A stretch of DNA of 62,811 bases from Ferruginivarius sediminum (GTDB taxonomy: Bacteria > Pseudomonadota > Alphaproteobacteria > Kiloniellales > Rhodovibrionaceae): positions 1-62,811 of the forward strand of contig NZ_QPMH01000021.1 in assembly GCF_003344765.1 (NCBI RefSeq). Reading direction: 5' to 3'. Positions 1-8,803 of the stretch are shown here, piece by piece. Under the pieces are notes generated by a model. The model was not told the origin of the DNA. It did not search any database and saw only the letters and a list, made by a program, of their open reading frames with translations. Position numbers and translations under genes: made by a program. The first letter of the stretch is position 1. Each line of letters starts with the position of its first letter.

Positions 1-277
1 TCGTCGTTGCCGCCTGGCCCGAGGCCACCGCCAGCGCCGCCGCGCCGCCCTCCAGTGCCGCCACCCGCTGCTCCAGCACGTCGCACGTCGGGTTCATGAT
101 CCGCGTGTAGACGTTGCCCAACTCGGCCAGGGCGAACAGGTCCTCGGCGCGTGCGGTGGTGCCGAGGTCGAACGAGGTCGTCTGATAGATCGGCACCGCG
201 ACCGCGCCGGTGGTCGGATCGGCGCGGTGGCCGTGGTGCAGGCACAAGGTTTCCGCGTGGGTCGTCGAAGTCGTCAT
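1..277 (-). CDS. metY: O-acetylhomoserine sulfhydrylase (MetY), N-terminal part, cut by window edge
   Basis: The translation begins MTTSTTHAETLCLHHG and runs through VPIYQTTSFDL, then LGNVYTRIMNPT and ALEGGAAALAVASGQAA, which is the classic N-terminus of the Cys/Met-metabolism PLP enzymes. The long-form start (LCLHHGHRADPTTGAVAVPIYQTTSF) fits O-acetylhomoserine aminocarboxypropyltransferase, which makes homocysteine from O-acetylhomoserine and sulfide in the cytoplasm. Only about 92 codons are visible; the PLP lysine lies outside. The start ATG is preceded by a GGAGAG ribosome site. It lies 41 nt downstream of the DUF1127 gene on the same strand, so they may be co-transcribed. MetZ or MetC-type relatives are the alternative, but the opening favours MetY. 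Confidence 0.88.
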   Translation of the reverse strand, partial: MTTSTTHAETLCLHHGHRADPTTGAVAVPIYQTTSFDLGTTARAEDLFALAELGNVYTRIMNPTCDVLEQRVAALEGGAAALAVASGQAATT

Positions 278-318
278 GTTTCTCTCCGGGGTTCGTTCAG
301 GGTGTTTAAAAAGGCCAG

Positions 319-537
319 TCAGGGGCGGTAGATCTCGCCACGCACCGCCGCGACGATCTCCGAGCGGCTGATGCCCATGTCGTGCAGCATGCGCTCGTCC
401 AGCTCACGAAGCTGGGAGATGGCGCGGCGCTCGTCCCACCAATCGTTGATGGCCGTGACAAGCGCCTGGACGATTCGGACAGGCAGGGATGCGCCCTGGG
501 GAATTGTGGCCGAACGGGCCATATCGAACTGTGTCAT
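319..537 (-). CDS. DUF1127 (YjiS-like) small protein
   Basis: A 72-residue protein with an Arg-rich C-terminal half containing WWDERRAISQLRELDERML followed by DMGISRSEI, the hallmark of the DUF1127/YjiS family. Small proteins of this family are widespread in alphaproteobacteria; some have been linked to RNA turnover and phosphate or carbon metabolism, but no activity can be read from the sequence. I chose the internal ATG at 537 because it follows a strong AAGGAGGAG ribosome site; the longer frame to 591 has none. A CRP-type palindrome lies about 85-100 nt upstream (623-636). The gene sits between the cyclase and metY on the same strand. Confidence 0.85.
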   Translation of the reverse strand: MTQFDMARSATIPQGASLPVRIVQALVTAINDWWDERRAISQLRELDERMLHDMGISRSEIVAAVRGEIYRP

Positions 538-622
538 GATCTCGTCTCCTCCTTTCCTTTTCCCGTCGCGGGATAGCCCGCGCGACGGCAAGCGGTATTA
601 CCCGCAAACCGCTGGGGCCGGA

Positions 623-636
623 GTGACGGCGATCAC
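623..636. promoter_or_regulatory. Candidate CRP-family operator, GTGA-N6-TCAC
   Basis: The sequence AGTGACGGCGATCACA contains GTGA, six bases, then TCAC, matching the core of the CRP/CAP consensus TGTGA-N6-TCACA except for the first T. It lies in the 136-nt gap between the cyclase stop and the DUF1127 start, the right distance for a class I/II activator site. An identical 15-mer occurs at 55341-55355. Both are in intergenic DNA. Binding is inferred, not shown, and no crp gene is present in the window. Confidence 0.45.
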
Positions 637-673
637 ACGCCAATCACGGTATCGTGAAAAAATGGAATGAAGC

Positions 674-1717
674 TTAGACCGAACGCTCACCGACGAGGGC
701 GAAGACCTGCTGTGAGCCGAAGCCGCGAATGTCGTACTCGCCAAGCTCTTCGGTTCGGAACTGCTCGTTCAGCAGCGCCTGCGTGTCGCCTGTCAGGCAG
801 ATCTGCATCGGCTCGGCGAACTGCTCAAGGCGAGAGGCGAGGTTCACGGCCGGGCCGAAGACGTCGTAGACATACTTCTGGATGCCTATCAGCGAGCCGA
901 TGAGCGGCCCGGTGTGGATGCCGATGCGGCAGCGCCATTGCGTGGGATGCGCGGCGTTGCGTTTTTCCAGGTAGCGCCGGAAACGCAGCGCGGACTTCGC
1001 GACGTTGGTGGCGTGGTCGACGTTCGGATCCGGCACGCCCGAGACGGCCATGTAGGCATCGCCGATCGTCTTGATCCGCTCGCAGCCGAACAGCTCGCTG
1101 ATGCGGTCGAAGGCGGAGAAGATGTCGTTCAATTCGGCCACGATGGACGATGGATCCCGCGCGACGGCCATCTCGGTGAAGCCCACGAAGTCCAGCATCA
1201 GGACCGAGGCGGCCTCGAAGCGCTGCGGCGTGGCCGAGCCGAAGTCGCGCAGCTCGTTGTAGACGGTGCGCGGCATCAGGTTCAGCAGCAGCTTTTCGAC
1301 GCGCTCCTTCTCGCGCTCCAGTTCCCGCGCGCGGCGCTCGGCAAGGCGGGAGTAGGAATCCAGCATGTATTCCGCCTCGCGCTGCTTGCTGACGTCGCGG
1401 GCCTCGACCACGATGCGCTCGCCGCCGTCGATGGTCTGGGCGCGGAAATCGACGGCAAGGCTGAGCGTGCGCGCGCCCGCCTTGACCTCGCGGTCCACCG
1501 AGAAGGGGCGGCCGCGCCCCAGCCTGTCCCGCAGCCGCTCGACGTTGAGGTCGGCGATGCGAATATCGAGCCGGTCCTCCCCGCCCTCGGCCGGCGGCGG
1601 GAAAAGCTGAAAGAACCGGGCGTTCTCGGCCAGGATTTCCAGGCTTTCGCCATCGGCCACGGCGACGGCGTGGTTGAGCTGCTGGAACACCTGCGGAAGA
1701 AGACCGGGGGAAGACAT
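674..1717 (-). CDS. Class III adenylyl cyclase with PAS-like sensor and coiled coil
   Basis: A soluble 347-residue protein with no membrane segment. Residues about 8-110 resemble a PAS-like sensor; 112-145 form a charged signalling coiled coil (RRARELEREKERVEKLL); the rest is a class III cyclase catalytic domain. Metal-binding aspartates are D176 (LMLDFVGFT) and D220 (KTIGDAYMA). K216 and D285 (YVYDVFGPAVNLASR) are the adenine-selecting positions, so ATP to cAMP is predicted rather than cGMP; transition-state N292 and R296 are present. One chain can therefore form an active homodimer. The haemoglobin gene ends 16 nt upstream on the same strand, suggesting one operon and perhaps a separately encoded haem sensor. 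A CRP-like site follows its stop. Confidence 0.88.
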   Translation of the reverse strand: MSSPGLLPQVFQQLNHAVAVADGESLEILAENARFFQLFPPPAEGGEDRLDIRIADLNVERLRDRLGRGRPFSVDREVKAGARTLSLAVDFRAQTIDGGERIVVEARDVSKQREAEYMLDSYSRLAERRARELEREKERVEKLLLNLMPRTVYNELRDFGSATPQRFEAASVLMLDFVGFTEMAVARDPSSIVAELNDIFSAFDRISELFGCERIKTIGDAYMAVSGVPDPNVDHATNVAKSALRFRRYLEKRNAAHPTQWRCRIGIHTGPLIGSLIGIQKYVYDVFGPAVNLASRLEQFAEPMQICLTGDTQALLNEQFRTEELGEYDIRGFGSQQVFALVGERSV

Positions 1718-1733
1718 GCTGGCCGCCAGAACC

Positions 1734-2099
1734 TCAGCCGTGCCGCGAGACGATGAAGGGCTCGCGGCGCAGTACCTGCGCGCGCACGAAATCGATGTCC
1801 GCCGGGTCGAAGTCGAAGTCTTCCAGGGTCTCGCAGAGAAGCTCGGTGATCTCCTGGAACTCGGCCGGTCCGATGGCCAGCGGCTGATGCACGCGGCGAA
1901 GCTGTTCGTCCGTGAACGAAGCGGGGCCCTGCATCATCTGGGCCACGAACTTCGTCTGATGGTCGATCAGCCGCGGCATCTCCACGTTCGCGAAATACCC
2001 CTGTAGATCGGGTGAATCTATAACTCTATCGTAGAACGCGGAGACGATCTTTCGAACAAAAGAGAAGCCACCGTAACGCTCGAATATTGTCTGCGCCAT
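1734..2099 (-). CDS. Group 1 truncated haemoglobin (TrHb1/GlbN type)
   Basis: A 121-residue 2-on-2 globin. It opens IFERYGGFSFVRKIVSAFYDRV, with the B10 tyrosine Y23, followed by the E-helix HQTKFVAQMMQGP (H47-Q48) and the F-helix RRVHQPLAIGPAEF, whose H71 is the predicted proximal haem ligand. Pattern and length fit TrHb1 rather than the group 2 form, which carries a conserved G8 tryptophan. Members bind O2, NO or CO and act in NO detoxification or sensing. It is the first gene of a probable two-gene operon with an adenylyl cyclase. No strong ribosome site is visible before its ATG. The sensing role is inferred from position only. Confidence 0.88.
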   Translation of the reverse strand: MAQTIFERYGGFSFVRKIVSAFYDRVIDSPDLQGYFANVEMPRLIDHQTKFVAQMMQGPASFTDEQLRRVHQPLAIGPAEFQEITELLCETLEDFDFDPADIDFVRAQVLRREPFIVSRHG

Positions 2100-2178
2100 G
2101 GTTGCGTACCCGTGATTTATTTGTACGGACCGATCATCGCATATTCCCCAGAGAACAAAAGTGAATATTGTCGGCGCG

Positions 2179-2209
2179 GCGACGGGCCCCAGCCTTGGGC
2201 GCCCGTCGC
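2179..2209 (-). terminator. Strong hairpin after the SleB-like gene
   Basis: GCGACGGGC (2179-2187) pairs perfectly with GCCCGTCGC (2201-2209), and the inner CCC/GGG extends the stem. It lies just beyond the stop of the cell-wall hydrolase (ends 2241) and before the globin, on the transcribed minus strand. The downstream tract is AT-rich but has no clean U run, so the terminator call is tentative. It would isolate the globin-cyclase pair from upstream read-through. Confidence 0.4.
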
Positions 2210-2240
2210 TGTCCTTGCCAATGCAATGCCGTGCCGCCGC

Positions 2241-2807
2241 CTATCGCGACTGGGCGATCTGCGGGCGGTCGTCGTGGCGTTCGCGGTCGCGATAGAAGAT
2301 GTGCTGACCGATGCGCGGACCCTTGGCGAACATGGTCCGCCATTCGGGGCTGACGTAGTCCGCGTGGTACCACATGGCGCCGTTCGTCGGGTCGTCGGAG
2401 TACTGCCAGAAAACCCGCCGCGCGATCGCCTGCGTCTCCCGCCATGCGGCCAGGTGCTGCGGCTTGTCGCTGAGGCCGTCGCACCACCACGAGAACTGAC
2501 AGCGGTGCAGGACCTCTTCGCCGCCTTGACGCACCACGTCGCATACGTCGTCGGGGAAACGCGGGTCGGCAACACGGTTCATGACGACATGTCCGACGGC
2601 CAGCTTGCCGTCGCCCGGTTCGCCGCGCGCCTCGAAATAGATCGTCAGCGCCAGGCACCGGATCTGCTCTTTGACCGGAACGACGGCTTCGGCGTCCCGG
2701 GATGCCGACAGCATCACGCACCCGAGAAATGCGAGAAGGCCGGCAGTCGTTCGGAGCGGCCGATAGGCAATAATTCGCCAAACGGCGAGGATACCTTTCC
2801 TCGTCAT
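2241..2807 (-). CDS. SleB/CwlJ-like cell wall hydrolase
   Basis: A 188-residue exported protein. An N-terminal hydrophobic segment (about residues 18-36, TAGLLAFLGCVML) acts as signal or anchor. The Hydrolase_2 (SleB) domain follows, with CLALTIYFEARGEPGDG containing the predicted catalytic glutamate E59, then VGHVVMNRV, CQFSWWCDG and WYHADYV. In Gram-negative bacteria this family cleaves peptidoglycan glycan strands, probably as a lytic transglycosylase in the periplasm. The ATG at 2807 follows GGGGAGGA, so it is preferred over the longer frame to 2918. It stands alone between the pentapeptide gene and the globin. Its physiological role (remodelling or division) cannot be deduced. Confidence 0.87.
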   Translation of the reverse strand: MTRKGILAVWRIIAYRPLRTTAGLLAFLGCVMLSASRDAEAVVPVKEQIRCLALTIYFEARGEPGDGKLAVGHVVMNRVADPRFPDDVCDVVRQGGEEVLHRCQFSWWCDGLSDKPQHLAAWRETQAIARRVFWQYSDDPTNGAMWYHADYVSPEWRTMFAKGPRIGQHIFYRDRERHDDRPQIAQSR

Positions 2808-3033
2808 TGGCCAAATCCTCCCCTCTGTGCCGCGCACACCCCGCGCACGGCAACGCTGCACAAATGCAGGAACTAGGGTGCCCCCGGTCCCGACCCCGAC
2901 CTGCAGCGATGCCCCCATATTTAACGTAATGTAAACGTTTTTGGAGTCTTGATTGATTCTGTCTGGTTGAACAGAGGGTTAGCTGGACGAGTCTGCGCTC
3001 ACGCCGTGGAAGGACAGCCTGAAATCGCGCGGA

Positions 3034-4377
3034 TCAGTCCTCGCGGCGGGCGTTATCCAGTGCGGCGCCGTCGAGATTGGCGTCCGTGAGGACGGTGTCG
3101 CGTAGGTCCGCCCCACTGAGGTCGGCGTCGCGAAGCTCGCATCCCCTAAGGTCGCAGCCGCGGAGATCCGCCCCGCCCAGACGGGCCATCGGCAGGCGGG
3201 CACCGCGCAGCGAGGCGCCGGCAAGTTTCGCGTTTTCCAGGTTCGTCCGCCAGACTTGCCCCTGGCGTCCGATATTCTCGACCGGTCCCAGATCGGCCTC
3301 CGTGAGGTCCGCGTTGTGGAGCGCCGCCTGCTGCAGGTTCACGCCGCGAAGGTCGGATTTGCTGAGGTCGGATTCGCGCAGGTCCGCGTAAAGGCCTTGT
3401 GCCATCGCCAGGTTCGAGCCAGCCAGCCGGGCACCACGCAGGACGCAGCGCTCCATCAGCGCGGCGGCCAGCCGAAGGCCAGAGCGGTCCAGATCGCTCA
3501 GATCGGCGTCGCAGAGGTTGGCGCGTTCGCCGCTTCCGCCGTCGCTGTCCACCCAGCGCTTGTGTTCCTGCAGTATGTTGTCGAGTTGCTCCGACAAGTC
3601 CTCGCGCAGGCGGGCGCGGACAGCGTCGAAGAACTCGGGCGCGTCGCGCATGCCGGTGTCGAGCAGGGCGCCGCGGATATCCGCGTCCTGAAACCGCGCC
3701 CCGGTGATCTGCGCGTCGCTCAACACGGCGCCGGCCATCTTCGAGCCGGAGAGGTCGGCCTCGCGCAGGTCGGCACCTTCCATCGCCGCGCCAACCAGGA
3801 TCGAATTCCTGAGATCCGCCTGCCTGAAATTCGTGTGCTGCAAGCGCGCGCCGGAGAAGTCGGTCTTCAGTGCGATCGCCTTCGAAAGCTGTGCCCGCGT
3901 CAGGTCGGCGCGCTGGGCGACGATGGCCGAAAGCTCCGCCGGCAGCGTTTCGAATTCCAGGTTCTGCGGGTTTCCACGATCATCGTAACGGGCAAGCTGG
4001 GCCTCGCGGACATCGGCGTCCACCAGGCTTGCATCCGACAGGTCGGCGCCGCGCATGCAGGTGCCGCGCAGGTCCGCGCGCGTGAGGTCGGCGTGATTGA
4101 GCGCCGCCATGCGCAGATCCGCCCCGAAAAGGTTGACGGCGCGCAGTTGCGTCCGCTCAAGGCGCGTACGCTGCAGGCGGGCGCCCGTCATGTCCGCTTC
4201 CGAAAGGTCGAGTCCGCGAAGGTCCAGTCCGCTGAGGTCGTGAAAGGCGAGCATTGCCCGCTTGCCGCCCGGTTTTCGCGCGAGAAATTGCGCATGGTTC
4301 TTCAGGATCAACCGAAGCTTGTCGGTTTCAACCTTCGTCCACGCCAATCGCCCTTTTGACTCCGAGCGGTTACTCAT
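3034..4377 (-). CDS. Pentapeptide-repeat protein, two tandem modules
   Basis: A protein of about 447 residues built almost entirely of A(D/N)LxX pentapeptides, which fold as a right-handed quadrilateral beta helix. Two solenoids are each preceded by a helical L-x2-H-x2-(F/W) segment: LILKNHAQFLARKPGGKRAM near the N-terminus and ILQEHKRWVDSDGGSGERAN in the middle, after a non-repeat stretch (DAVRARLREDLSEQLD). This looks like duplication of one module. No signal peptide is seen, so it is probably cytoplasmic. Functions in the family range from gyrase protection (Qnr/MfpA) to scaffolding; nothing here decides. The ATG at 4377 is chosen over a GTG at 4389; neither has a good ribosome site. Confidence 0.85.
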   Translation of the reverse strand: MSNRSESKGRLAWTKVETDKLRLILKNHAQFLARKPGGKRAMLAFHDLSGLDLRGLDLSEADMTGARLQRTRLERTQLRAVNLFGADLRMAALNHADLTRADLRGTCMRGADLSDASLVDADVREAQLARYDDRGNPQNLEFETLPAELSAIVAQRADLTRAQLSKAIALKTDFSGARLQHTNFRQADLRNSILVGAAMEGADLREADLSGSKMAGAVLSDAQITGARFQDADIRGALLDTGMRDAPEFFDAVRARLREDLSEQLDNILQEHKRWVDSDGGSGERANLCDADLSDLDRSGLRLAAALMERCVLRGARLAGSNLAMAQGLYADLRESDLSKSDLRGVNLQQAALHNADLTEADLGPVENIGRQGQVWRTNLENAKLAGASLRGARLPMARLGGADLRGCDLRGCELRDADLSGADLRDTVLTDANLDGAALDNARRED

Positions 4378-5010
4378 AACTCGACACACGTTTCAGCAGA
4401 CAGATCGCAATTCCGCTAAACCATTTGGATTAAGCCCGCGTTAAGAAGTTCAAATACCGGGGCGCAGGGTACATTTTTATGACGGGAACAGATGCGCGCA
4501 GGGACGGAGACGAGAGCTCCCAGGAGGCGTTACGACGGCCGCGGTTCCGCGTGTTTCGGGAGACGACGGCTGCCGCGACGGCACTTGCCGTCGCACACGA
4601 CGAACGGCGCCGTGACGAATCTGTGGCCACACCTCACCGGTGCGGAGGATTCGCATCTCGCCATGTGGGGCTAGCGGCTTCGCGTCGCCTTTATCGAGGG
4701 CGTACTTCATCGGGTGTGGGGTGAGGTGAAGCAACCAAGGCAACGCGAAGCCAACGCTATTTAATCACCCTTTTTGCCGTTCTGCCAATCCCACAAATGT
4801 CAAAAGTTTACATGTCAATTTAGAGTACAATCGAGAAAACCCAGTCCACTCCGCCGCATCGGTTTACTGGCGGTGTCTGGAGTTCTTCAATTCGAGCGAT
4901 GCCGAACGACTTGCGAGCCCAGGCCGCGCACGAACCTGCCGTCAATGCCGCCAGAGGCAGTCCCTCCCGGCGGCACTGTGCGTCTACTGCTTCGGAAAGA
5001 GGCTTTGTGC
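4378..5010. other. Gene-poor stretch, about 630 nt
   Basis: Unusually long for this dense window. Short open frames on both strands (the longest is 88 codons on the minus strand, 4477-4743) lack ribosome sites and recognisable motifs. The parts around 4430-4480 and 4755-4850 are noticeably AT-richer than their surroundings and may hold the promoter of the pentapeptide gene. No RNA gene, transposon end or long repeat was recognised. Confidence 0.5.
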
Positions 5011-5217
5011 CTAACCTTCCAGGATGAAGGTGACGTTCACCGTCGCGCGATATTCGGTGATCCGGCCGTCCTCGACCTTGACCTTCTGGCTTTCGATCTC
5101 GGCGCCGGTTACGCCGCGCAGGGTCTTGCTGGCGCGGGCGACGGCCTTTTCGACGGCGTCCTGAAAGCTTTTCTCGGAGGCTGCGGTGATTGTCGTGACG
5201 CGGGCTACGGCTTCCAT
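5011..5217 (-). CDS. Dodecin family flavin-binding protein
   Basis: A 68-residue protein, MEAVARVTTITAASEKSFQD then AVEKAVARASKTLRGV, ending in a beta-rich EYRATVNVTFIL. This matches dodecin in length and in its beta-alpha-beta-beta order. Dodecins form hollow dodecamers that store or buffer riboflavin, FMN or related cofactors in the cytoplasm. The ATG at 5217 follows AGGGGAG at good spacing, so the frame extension to 5265 is discarded. It stands alone, divergent from the lipoprotein gene. Confidence 0.87.
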   Translation of the reverse strand: MEAVARVTTITAASEKSFQDAVEKAVARASKTLRGVTGAEIESQKVKVEDGRITEYRATVNVTFILEG

Positions 5218-5435
5218 GGCCAACTCCCCTTCGCTAAGCGTTCCTCCGAATTCCGGCGGGTTCATTGCGGCCGGGCTTATGCCTTGTTCCCGCCGGCTGC
5301 TATCAGATCAACGCTTGCGGCGCGCCCTTGGTTTCGGGAGGCTGCGGCACGGTGAGGCGGCAGGCCGGGCAATCGGAGATTCGCGCCGCGCATCCGCGGT
5401 GGTAACGTGCTACACAATGGGCCGGGGAGGGGCCG

Positions 5436-5954
5436 ATGATGCGACGACCGCGCCGAACAGTCTGGACGATCACGGCGACCTTGATAGGGCTTGGCCTGGC
5501 CGCGTGCTCGCAGCCGGCGTTCGACGCATCCGCCCCGTGGGTGCCGATGCGGGCGAACGAGGGTGCCAGTTTTGGCGGTGGCGTCATGGGGGCGCCGCCA
5601 TCGATGGGGTTCAATCTGTTCGAACAGGACCGCCCCGAAACAACAGACGCGTCCGTATCCGTGCCAAGGGGCGGCGGCGAGAATCCATGGGCGACGCCGC
5701 AGCGCGGCGTGGTGGTAACACTATGCTATGGCGGGCTGATCAACAGCGCCGAAGAGGTCCGGCAGGCCGCCGCCGAACTATGTCCGCCGGGCTCGACACC
5801 CCGCTTCCTTGGCGGCGACGCCTTCTGGAACCAGTGCCCCTTGCTCCAGCCGAACCGCGCCGCCTTCCAGTGCCTGCCCGAAGACGGAGAGAGCGAGGAG
5901 TCCGACGGCGGCACCGCCGCCATCACGGATGGCCAGGGCGGCGGGCGCGGCTGA
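5436..5954 (+). CDS. Predicted lipoprotein with a four-cysteine domain
   Basis: 172 residues. Residues 1-24 are a lipoprotein signal peptide with lipobox LAAC, cleaved before C24. A Gly/Pro-rich low-complexity region follows, then a compact domain with the pattern C-x18-C-x17-C-x11-C (TLCYGGLINSAEEV, FWNQCPLLQPNRAAFQC), presumably two disulfides in the periplasm, and an acidic, Gly-rich tail. The CPLLxPxRAxFxC ending resembles uncharacterised proteins of other alphaproteobacteria as I remember them; I do not know a function. GGGGAGGGG precedes the double ATG start. It converges on queG. Confidence 0.72.
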   Translation: MMRRPRRTVWTITATLIGLGLAACSQPAFDASAPWVPMRANEGASFGGGVMGAPPSMGFNLFEQDRPETTDASVSVPRGGGENPWATPQRGVVVTLCYGGLINSAEEVRQAAAELCPPGSTPRFLGGDAFWNQCPLLQPNRAAFQCLPEDGESEESDGGTAAITDGQGGGRG

Positions 5955-5975
5955 TCGCGTTTACCCGCTGCGGGT

Positions 5976-7112
<1,137 letters not shown>

Positions 7113-7166
7113 GGTCGATAGGTGGTAAGGCGCTGGGAGGCCGAAAAGGTGGGCATTTCGAAACGC

Positions 7167-7634
7167 CTAGCCTCGGCCGCGATAGGGCGCCACGCCCTGG
7201 TCCGGCAGCCACAGCCCCTCGGGCGGCGTGCCGGTCTGATAGAACACGTCGATGGGGATGCCGCCGCGCGGATACCAGTAGCCGCCGATGCGCAGCCACA
7301 CGGGCGTCATCGCGGCACACAGGCGTTTCGCGATGGCGACGGTGCAGTCCTCATGGAACGCGCCGTGATTGCGGAAGCTGTGCATGAACAGCTTCAGCGA
7401 CTTGCTCTCGACCAGCAGCTTGTCCGGGACATAGTCGATGACGAGATGCGCGAAGTCCGGCTGGCCCGTCACCGGGCACAGGGACGTGAACTCGGGGCAG
7501 GTGAAGCGCACCAGATAGGTTTCGCCCGGATGTGGATTGGCGACCGTCTCCAGCACCGCATCCTCGGGCGATGCCGGCAGGCGGGATTCGCCGCCAAGCT
7601 GCGTCAGGTGCCGGTCCTCGTTCGTCTCGCCCAT
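7167..7634 (-). CDS. queF: NADPH-dependent preQ0 reductase QueF (unimodular type)
   Basis: 155 residues, the YkvM-like short form. It reduces the nitrile 7-cyano-7-deazaguanine to preQ1. The catalytic cysteine lies in FTSLCPVTGQPDFAHL, and the signature ESKSLKLFMHSFRNHGAFHE binds NADPH. The start at 7634 lies 2 nt after the tgt stop, indicating translational coupling; the frame continues upstream only inside tgt. PreQ0 synthesis genes (queC, queD, queE, folE) are not in the window. Confidence 0.95.
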   Translation of the reverse strand: MGETNEDRHLTQLGGESRLPASPEDAVLETVANPHPGETYLVRFTCPEFTSLCPVTGQPDFAHLVIDYVPDKLLVESKSLKLFMHSFRNHGAFHEDCTVAIAKRLCAAMTPVWLRIGGYWYPRGGIPIDVFYQTGTPPEGLWLPDQGVAPYRGRG

Positions 7635-7636
7635 CG

Positions 7637-8803
7637 TTATCGCCCTCCCGCGATGGCGCCGAGGGGTTCCAGGTCGCCCGCCCGCTCCCGCGCTTCGACC
7701 TCGGCGGCATAGGCCGCCAACCGCCCTTCCTCGATGGCCGTGCGCAGGCCGGCCATGAGGTTCTGATAGTGGCACAGGTTGTGCTGTGTCAGCAGCATCG
7801 GCCCCAGCATCTCCTCCGCCCGGAACAGGTGGTGCAGGTAGGCGCGCGTGAAGGTCGCGCAGGTCGGGCAGCCGCAGGCCGGGTCCAACGGACGCGGGTC
7901 CTCCCGGTGGCGGGAATTGCGCAGGTTGACCGTCCCGCCCGCCGTGAACGCCTGCGCGGTGCGCCCGGAACGCGTGGGCAGCACGCAGTCGAACATGTCG
8001 ATACCCCGCATCACGGCACCGATAATGTCGCTTGGCCGGCCCACGCCCATCAGGTAGCGGGGCTTGTTATCCGGCATCTCCGGCGTGGTGACGTCGAGTA
8101 CGCGGAACATCTCGTCCTGTCCCTCGCCGACGGCCAGTCCGCCGACCGCATAGCCAGGCAGATCCATATCCGCCAGCGCCCGTGCCGACTCCCGCCGCAG
8201 GTCGTCGAAGACGCCGCCCTGCACGATGCCGAACAGTGCATAGCCCGGCCGCTCCCGGAATGCTTTGCGGCACCGCTCCGCCCAGCGCAGCGACATCAGC
8301 ATCGATTCCGCGACCTTGTCCTTCGCCAGCCCCGCCTGCGGACACTCGTCGAGCTGCATGGTGATGTCGGCATCCAGCAGGTCCTGGATTTCCACCGCGC
8401 GCTCCGGCGTCAGCTTGTGGAGGCTGCCGTCGATGTGCGACTTGAAGGTGACGCCGTCCTCGTCGAGTTTGCGAAGCTGCGCCAGCGACATGACCTGATA
8501 GCCGCCGCTGTCGGTCAGGATCGGGCCGGACCACGCCATGAACGCGTGCAGGCCCCCCAGCCGGGCGATGGTTTCCGCGCCGGGGCGCAACATCAGGTGG
8601 TAGGTGTTGGACAACACGATCTCTGCGCCCGTCGCCCGCACGTCGGCAGGACGCATCGCCTTCACGGTCGCCGCCGTGCCGACCGGCATGAAGGCCGGCG
8701 TCTCGATCGCTCCGTGCGCGGTCGTCACGCGCCCGCGCCGCGCCGCGCCGTCGCGGGCCAGCAGGCGATAGCCGAATTCCACGCTCGAACCGGTTTCCGT
8801 CAT
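7637..8803 (-). CDS. tgt: tRNA-guanine transglycosylase Tgt
   Basis: 388 residues. It exchanges the G34 base of GUN-anticodon tRNAs for preQ1. Visible landmarks are PAFMPVGTAATVKAM, ILTDSGGYQVMSL with a catalytic aspartate, the substrate loop GGLAVGEGQDEMF, the second catalytic region FDCVLPTRSGRTAQAF, and the structural zinc site CGCPTC followed by a histidine in YLHHLF. The start ATG overlaps the queA stop by 4 nt (ATGA). It feeds QueA, encoded directly upstream. Confidence 0.96.
   Translation of the reverse strand: MTETGSSVEFGYRLLARDGAARRGRVTTAHGAIETPAFMPVGTAATVKAMRPADVRATGAEIVLSNTYHLMLRPGAETIARLGGLHAFMAWSGPILTDSGGYQVMSLAQLRKLDEDGVTFKSHIDGSLHKLTPERAVEIQDLLDADITMQLDECPQAGLAKDKVAESMLMSLRWAERCRKAFRERPGYALFGIVQGGVFDDLRRESARALADMDLPGYAVGGLAVGEGQDEMFRVLDVTTPEMPDNKPRYLMGVGRPSDIIGAVMRGIDMFDCVLPTRSGRTAQAFTAGGTVNLRNSRHREDPRPLDPACGCPTCATFTRAYLHHLFRAEEMLGPMLLTQHNLCHYQNLMAGLRTAIEEGRLAAYAAEVEARERAGDLEPLGAIAGGR

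Noticed and set aside
278..318. SAM-II riboswitch upstream of metY
   Set aside because: The gap to DUF1127 is only 41 nt and shows no SAM-II core; metY may share the upstream promoter instead.
4477..4743. 88-codon frame on the minus strand
   Set aside because: TTG start, no ribosome site, composition unlike real genes, no motif.
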